Positions 6,392 to 10,634 of a DNA stretch of 10,634 nt are shown in pieces. Positions within the stretch are counted from its first letter, which is position 1. Each line of letters starts with the position of its first letter. The notes under the pieces were generated by a model. That model was not told the origin of the DNA and made no database searches. It saw only the letters and a program-made list of their open reading frames with translations. The translations under genes were made by a program, and so were the position numbers. Origin of the DNA: Erysipelotrichaceae bacterium (GTDB lineage Bacteria; Bacillota_I; Bacilli_A; Erysipelotrichales; Erysipelotrichaceae). The stretch spans positions 1-10,634 of the forward strand of contig CAAEVI010000064.1 of the NCBI GenBank assembly GCA_900759455.1, given 5' to 3'.

Positions 6392-9300
6392 ATGCGTATA
6401 CTCAGCACATCAATCGAAGAACTGTCTGCAAACGAAAGCAATCATGCTTCTGCTGCACGCATGAAAGTCAGAGGCATGATTCGATCTCTGTCAATCGAAG
6501 AGGTAAATGGTCATGTGTACATAAACAGCAGGATGCTGCACGGATCTCATATGATCGATCTGTCACTGGAACTCTCCGAGTATGGCGATATTCTGGATCA
6601 TTACTGCAGCTGTCCCTTTCATCATCAGGAGGATGCATGCGGTCATGTGATCGCATTATGTCAGTATTTGGCCCAATGTGAATTTAAGCTCCCTTATCAT
6701 CTGGATATTACGGATGAGCAGCCGCAGAAAATGCATGCGGACGCAAACCGGAAAAATAAAATGATCGAGCATCAGAAAATTCGTGAATCGCATTCCTGGC
6801 TGCGGGAAGAAAGTCAGAAAATGATGCAGTGGCTTCAGGTCAACACAAAGAATGAGCAGGTCTGTCTGTATATGGACCTAGAGCCTGAAATTTCTTTTCA
6901 GGGAAGCCTGCTGTTATCTGCCAGGATAGGATATCCGGGGAACAAACAATATATCATTCGTGATCTATCACGGTTTTTGCAGGAAGTTAATATCGGAGCT
7001 CTTCATACATATGGAAAAAACACACAGATCCTTCAGCGCATAGATTCCTTTGATGACGCCAGCCGCACTATCATTGCTTTCTTTCGTCAGCTTGAACAAA
7101 GAGGAGGGATGACTGCAGACAAACGATATTTCCGACTGTCTGACGTTGCTTTGGATTTGTTTTCCGCACTGCTTCGCGATCTTCCGAAAGGATATTGCAG
7201 CTGCCGTCAGGAAAGTGCAATGCTGCGGCTGGGACTGCTAATAGAAGAGCAAAGACAGCGGATCCAGATATCCATGAGAGGGATTGTCAGCGGCGATAAG
7301 ATCATTTTCAATGCGCTGGCGGGAGAACAGGCTGTATATGCCTTAAAACAGGATCAGCAGATTTTCTACTGTTATGAAGCAGATCAGGAAAAGCGGGTGC
7401 TTCGTCTGTATCAGCGGCTTTTGACTCATCATGCATTGCTGCTGGATCCGCAGGACTTCGCGTTGTTCTATCATACTTATTTGGAACGTCTGAAAGATTA
7501 CATCAGCTGGACAGGAAATATCGATGTGAACAATATAGCTGAAATTGAAGACAAGATCTGTCTCTATCTTGATCTGGATGCTTCGCTGCTCCATTTGACG
7601 GCAAAATTAGAGCTTGTTTACGGGGAGCAGACGGTAAATGCTTTCAATATGAAAAAAGGTTCTTCGGTTTCGATGGATGCGTTGGCCATAAAAGAATTTT
7701 TGATGTCCAATACGGAATCAGTTGATGAAGGCCTGCTGTATCTGAAACAGGATCAGCATCCGCTTGATCAGGCAGAAATGCTGCAGAAGGCTTTGCAGGA
7801 ACGTTGCGAGATCTATATAAGCAATCAGTTATATCGGATTCGCCGCCCGCGCCATCTTTCACTTTCGGTCGGTGTCCGTATTGAAAATGATCTGGTCAAT
7901 CTGGAACTGGATGCCGGCGGTATTGAGATGGATGAATTGGCTGACATCTTAAGAAACTATCGGCGAAGAAAGAAATACTACAAACTGAAAAACGGAGAAA
8001 TTCTGGATCTGCAGGATGACAGTATTCGTGAAACAGACGAATTGTTTCAAAAACTGCAGCTGCAGGATAGTCAGCTGCAGCAAAAGGAAATCGTCCTCCC
8101 TGGCTACAGACTTTATAATATAGATGCGCTCAGTGAGGAACAGCATATCGTGCAGTATGACAGATCTGAAATTGCGCGGCAAAACGACAGATTAATGAAA
8201 AAACAGACATTTGCGGTACCGGAAGAATTTAAAGAGAAGCTCAGAGATTATCAACGTGACGGTTTTCAGTGGCTGAAAACATTGTCGGCTTACGGCTTCG
8301 GCGGACTGCTGGCCGATGATATGGGACTGGGAAAAACCATTCAGGTACTGGCTTATTTTCGCAGTGAACAGGAAAAAGGAAAACAGCATCTGGTCGTATG
8401 TCCGGCATCGCTGCTGTTTAACTGGAATGCTGAGGCAGCCCGTTTTGCCCCTTTGCTGAAATGCACCATGATTTACGGCGGAAAAAGCGAACGGAAACAA
8501 AAGCTGAGAGAAGGGGCGGACAGTGATCTTCTGATTACTTCTTATGATTACCTGAAAAGAGATATGGATTTGTACGGACAGTATCGATTTGATACCGTGA
8601 TCTTAGATGAAGCGCAGTACATCAGCAATCCACGTACCAAAAATGCTCAGGCTGTAAAACTGCTCAACTGTCGTCAGCGATTTGCCCTGAGCGGAACACC
8701 GATCGAAAACAACCTGACCGAGCTGTGGTCGATCTATGATTTTCTTCTTCCCGGCTATCTCTATTCTCATTCTTATTTTTCAGCCGTTTATGAACGGGCG
8801 ATCATCAAGGAACAGGATGAGGCGGTCATCAGTGCCTTGCAAAGACTCGTGCGGCCGTTTTTGCTGAGGCGTACGAAAAAAGAGGTGCTGGAGGAACTGC
8901 CGGACAAGGAAGAACATGTACTTTACTTTCATCTGGATAAAAAAGAACGTGCCCTGTATGCGGCAAATGCCGCCAATGTCAGGGATCGGGTCGAGAGCGA
9001 GATGAACGGCGGACAGGACAAGATCGTAATCTTATCACTGATCATGCGATTACGGCAGATTTGTCAGGATGCGCGTCTGATTTATGAAAATGTCGACTGG
9101 GTCTCCAGCAAACTGCGCGGATGTATGGAACTGATTCAAAGCTGCATTCGAAATCATAAAAAAGTACTGCTGTTTTCTTCTTTTACATCTATGCTGGAAC
9201 TGATCCGACAGGAACTGGAAAAAGAGAGCATCTCTTATTATCTGTTGACCGGATCAGTCCGAAAAGAAAAAAGACAGGAATATGTGGATCGCTTTCAGCA

Positions 9301-9616
9301 GGACGATACGCCGGTTTTTATGATTTCGCTTAAAGCAGGCGGAACCGGCCTGAATCTGACAGCGGCGGAAGTGGTGATTCACTTCGACCCTTGGTGGAAC
9401 ATTTCAGCACAGAATCAGGCAACAGACAGAGCATACCGTATCGGTCAGCACAACAATGTGCAGGTGTATAATCTGATCATGAAAGATACCATAGAAGAAA
9501 GGATTCAGACGCTGCAGGCAAAGAAGAAAGATTTGGCTGAATTATTTGTAAATACCCAGAATACCAATATCCTTCGCTCTTTAAGCAAGGAAGAACTTCT
9601 TGAGCTGTTCTCGTGA
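6392..9616 (+). CDS. SWIM zinc-finger SNF2-family helicase
   Basis: This 1074-residue protein belongs to the SWI2/SNF2 family of ATP-driven DNA translocases that remodel protein-DNA complexes. A SWIM zinc finger lies at C72-x-C74-x8-C83-x-H85. A long middle region (about 120-600) matches no motif I know, apart from its position where the bacterial SNF2-associated domain normally lies. The helicase core follows: LRDYQRDGFQWL, motif I DDMGLGKT (642-649), motif II DEAQ (739-742), motif III LSGTPIENNLTELW (from 766), a C-terminal lobe from about 920, AGGTGLNLT, and motif VI QATDRAYRIGQ (1009-1019). All ATPase motifs are intact. The start is supported by GAGGTGGTC (6381-6389), one mismatch from the Shine-Dalgarno GAGGTGATC. 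Such helicases are widespread single-copy chromosomal genes in Firmicutes, and their precise bacterial role is poorly known. The amidase gene follows after 52 bp with no terminator between. Confidence 0.95.
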   Translation: MRILSTSIEELSANESNHASAARMKVRGMIRSLSIEEVNGHVYINSRMLHGSHMIDLSLELSEYGDILDHYCSCPFHHQEDACGHVIALCQYLAQCEFKLPYHLDITDEQPQKMHADANRKNKMIEHQKIRESHSWLREESQKMMQWLQVNTKNEQVCLYMDLEPEISFQGSLLLSARIGYPGNKQYIIRDLSRFLQEVNIGALHTYGKNTQILQRIDSFDDASRTIIAFFRQLEQRGGMTADKRYFRLSDVALDLFSALLRDLPKGYCSCRQESAMLRLGLLIEEQRQRIQISMRGIVSGDKIIFNALAGEQAVYALKQDQQIFYCYEADQEKRVLRLYQRLLTHHALLLDPQDFALFYHTYLERLKDYISWTGNIDVNNIAEIEDKICLYLDLDASLLHLTAKLELVYGEQTVNAFNMKKGSSVSMDALAIKEFLMSNTESVDEGLLYLKQDQHPLDQAEMLQKALQERCEIYISNQLYRIRRPRHLSLSVGVRIENDLVNLELDAGGIEMDELADILRNYRRRKKYYKLKNGEILDLQDDSIRETDELFQKLQLQDSQLQQKEIVLPGYRLYNIDALSEEQHIVQYDRSEIARQNDRLMKKQTFAVPEEFKEKLRDYQRDGFQWLKTLSAYGFGGLLADDMGLGKTIQVLAYFRSEQEKGKQHLVVCPASLLFNWNAEAARFAPLLKCTMIYGGKSERKQKLREGADSDLLITSYDYLKRDMDLYGQYRFDTVILDEAQYISNPRTKNAQAVKLLNCRQRFALSGTPIENNLTELWSIYDFLLPGYLYSHSYFSAVYERAIIKEQDEAVISALQRLVRPFLLRRTKKEVLEELPDKEEHVLYFHLDKKERALYAANAANVRDRVESEMNGGQDKIVILSLIMRLRQICQDARLIYENVDWVSSKLRGCMELIQSCIRNHKKVLLFSSFTSMLELIRQELEKESISYYLLTGSVRKEKRQEYVDRFQQDDTPVFMISLKAGGTGLNLTAAEVVIHFDPWWNISAQNQATDRAYRIGQHNNVQVYNLIMKDTIEERIQTLQAKKKDLAELFVNTQNTNILRSLSKEELLELFS

Positions 9617-9668
9617 ATGCCCAAGGCATAAAGCAGAAGCTGTCGGCATATCGTTTAGGGGTGAGTTC

Positions 9669-10337
9669 ATGGATCTGAAAAAATGGCTGATTCCTTTTGC
9701 GCTGTTTGCAGCAGCCGCGGTAATGGGAGTACATGTGCTGGCGCAGCACAGTGAACTTCCTTTGGCGGATAAAACGATTGTGCTGGACAGCGGGCACGGA
9801 GGCGAAGATGACGGTGCGCAAAGAGAAGGCATAAAAGAAGATGAAATTAATCTGAAGATAACAAAACAACTTTCGACACTGCTCAGCGCACAGGGGGCGA
9901 ATGTGATCCTGACTCGTGAAGGCGATTACGATCTGGCACAGGAAAATGCTCAAAACCGTAAGCGGGAAGATATGAAAAGACGGGTCGAGCTTATTAACTG
10001 CGGCCTGTGTGATTACTACATCAGCATTCATCTGAATGCTTATCCCGCATCCGATGTAAAAGGAGCGCAGGTGTTTTTTCAAAAGAATCAGCCGGAAAGC
10101 GAAAAAATAGCGGTGCAGATTCAAAAACAACTGAACAAAGTCAGTGAAAACGAAAAAAACATCAAAGCAGGCGATTACTATATATTAAATAAGCCCTCTG
10201 TTCCGGGCGTGCTGGTCGAATGCGGGTTTCTCAGCAATCCACAGGAAAGAAACAGGCTGAATGAGGAAAGCTATCAAAAAACATTGGCAAAAGCGATTTT
10301 AGAGGGTCTGCTGATTTATGAGAAAGAGAATAAATAA
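9669..10337 (+). CDS. cwlD: N-acetylmuramoyl-L-alanine amidase, CwlD type
   Basis: This 222-residue Amidase_3-family enzyme cleaves the bond between N-acetylmuramic acid and L-alanine in peptidoglycan. An N-terminal hydrophobic helix (about residues 6-25) acts as a signal anchor, placing the catalytic domain outside the membrane. The zinc and catalytic residues are present: H43 in SGHGG, E57 in KEDEINL, H121 in SIHLNA and E184 in VECGF. The single-domain layout, the size (the Bacillus enzyme is slightly longer) and stretches such as LTREGDYDLA, KREDMKRRVELIN and GVLVECGFLSNP resemble CwlD. That enzyme makes muramic-delta-lactam in the spore cortex together with PdaA and is needed for germination. 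The start is ATG 9669, with GGGGTGA (9658-9664) just upstream; the longer TTG reading at 9600 lies inside the helicase gene. It is likely co-transcribed with the helicase. No terminator follows before the rRNA promoter. Amidase is certain; the CwlD subtype is likely. Confidence 0.9.
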   Translation: MDLKKWLIPFALFAAAAVMGVHVLAQHSELPLADKTIVLDSGHGGEDDGAQREGIKEDEINLKITKQLSTLLSAQGANVILTREGDYDLAQENAQNRKREDMKRRVELINCGLCDYYISIHLNAYPASDVKGAQVFFQKNQPESEKIAVQIQKQLNKVSENEKNIKAGDYYILNKPSVPGVLVECGFLSNPQERNRLNEESYQKTLAKAILEGLLIYEKENK

Positions 10338-10342
10338 GTCAG

Positions 10343-10384
10343 AAAAATAAAAAAAGTAAAAAAAGATAAAAAAAGTGAAGAAAA
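10343..10384 (+). promoter_or_regulatory. Phased A-tracts upstream of the rRNA promoter (curved DNA / UP-like element)
   Basis: A-runs at 10343-10347, 10349-10355, 10358-10364, 10368-10374 and 10381-10384 sit just upstream of the -35. The three A7 runs are centred 9-10 bp apart, close to one helical turn, which bends DNA intrinsically. Position and composition fit an UP-like element that raises rRNA promoter activity through the RNA polymerase alpha subunits. The strand is almost all purine. Confidence 0.6.
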
Positions 10385-10388
10385 GTAG

Positions 10389-10417
10389 TTGACGAAAGGA
10401 AAAAGAGGTGGTAATAT
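10389..10417 (+). promoter_or_regulatory. rRNA operon promoter
   Basis: TTGACG (10389-10394) and TAATAT (10412-10417) are separated by the ideal 17 bp. Each is close to the sigma-A consensus. Transcription would begin near 10422-10424, where G is available as the first base at either 10422 or 10424. That suits the GTP-sensitive starts known for Firmicute rRNA promoters, though this last point is inference. The 16S gene follows about 140 bp downstream. Confidence 0.82.
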
Positions 10418-10420
10418 AAA

Positions 10421-10458
10421 CGAGCGCTTGCGGAGAGCAAGCTCGATCTTTGAAAACT
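10421..10458 (+). promoter_or_regulatory. boxB/boxA-like antitermination site in the rRNA leader
   Basis: GCTTGC (10426-10431) pairs with GCAAGC (10437-10442) around the loop GGAGA; flanking CGAG/CTCG could extend the stem past a bulge. It is followed at once by GATCTTTGAAAACT (10445-10458), which matches the boxA-like CTTTGAAAACT of Firmicute rRNA leaders. This is the expected arrangement for loading Nus factors to prevent premature termination in the untranslated rRNA transcript. Confidence 0.65.
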
Positions 10459-10560
10459 AAACAGGAAACGTCAATTCAAAAAGAAGGACGCAAGACGTCC
10501 GGATAAGAAAAGAAAAGACGCTTGAAAGAAAAGCGTAATAAATGAGCTAAACAAACAATC
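10459..10560 (+). other. Remaining rRNA leader with two hairpins
   Basis: The leader holds GGACG (10486-10490) pairing with CGTCC (10496-10500), and ACGCTT (10518-10523) pairing with AAGCGT (10531-10536). Neither is followed by a T-run, so neither is a terminator. They are probably part of precursor folding, and the segment nearest the 16S gene probably forms half of the 16S processing stalk. The other half lies beyond the window. Confidence 0.5.

Positions 10561-10634
<74 letters not shown>

Noticed and set aside
6392..9616. SNF2 helicase as part of a phage-defence system.
   Set aside because: No methyltransferase, nuclease, DUF1998 or other defence partner is adjacent. The neighbours are an ABC exporter with its own terminator and a cell-wall amidase, and SWIM-SNF2 proteins are common stand-alone genes in Firmicutes.
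9626..9653. GCATA and CATATCG 16 bp apart upstream of cwlD, resembling a sporulation sigma-E/sigma-G promoter.
   Set aside because: The -10 match is partial, and transcription would start at about 9660, inside the ribosome binding site (9658-9664). Co-transcription from the helicase promoter is more likely.

Overview
The window comes from a low-to-moderate GC Firmicute, most likely of the class Erysipelotrichia. The last 74 bases are the 5' end of a 16S rRNA gene, and the segment GGCATGCCTAATACATGCAA followed by GTCGAACGAAG is the form I associate with that group. Strong AGGAGG-type ribosome binding sites, sigma-A-like promoters and tight intrinsic terminators fit the assignment. A CwlD-type amidase suggests a spore-former or a lineage descended from one. 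The species cannot be told from this window.

Layout. (1) 1-995: the possible last codons of an upstream gene, then a secreted lipoprotein of unknown function (90-950) closed by a strong terminator. (2) 1074-3386: a drug-resistance-like module. A MerR-family regulator with a GyrI-like ligand-sensing domain (1109-1903) lies 80 bp before a MATE efflux pump (1984-3327). The pump has its own promoter with the 19-bp spacer typical of MerR-activated promoters. (3) 3327-4363, minus strand: a two-gene operon encoding a NrdI-like flavodoxin and a DUF3793 protein. The genes overlap by 8 bp, and a GTTAG-N6-CTAAC inverted repeat sits just downstream of the -10, suggesting metal-dependent repression. A bidirectional terminator separates this operon from the MATE gene. 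(4) 4465-6300: a single-gene ABC exporter half-transporter with its own extended -10 promoter and terminator. (5) 6348-10337: a 1074-residue SWIM/SNF2 helicase followed after 52 bp by a CwlD-type amidase, probably co-transcribed. (6) 10338-10634: an rRNA operon start with phased A-tracts, a strong promoter, a boxB/boxA-like antitermination leader, leader hairpins and the 16S 5' end.

Most of this is ordinary core or near-core chromosome. I found no phage, insertion sequence, CRISPR array or tRNA, and no clear new multi-gene system. The least explained pieces are the NrdI-like/DUF3793 pair with its putative metal box, the regulator-pump promoter architecture, and the curved-DNA element before the rRNA promoter with no terminator after cwlD.

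Several genes have upstream alternative starts without a usable ribosome binding site. Starts here were chosen by Shine-Dalgarno position.
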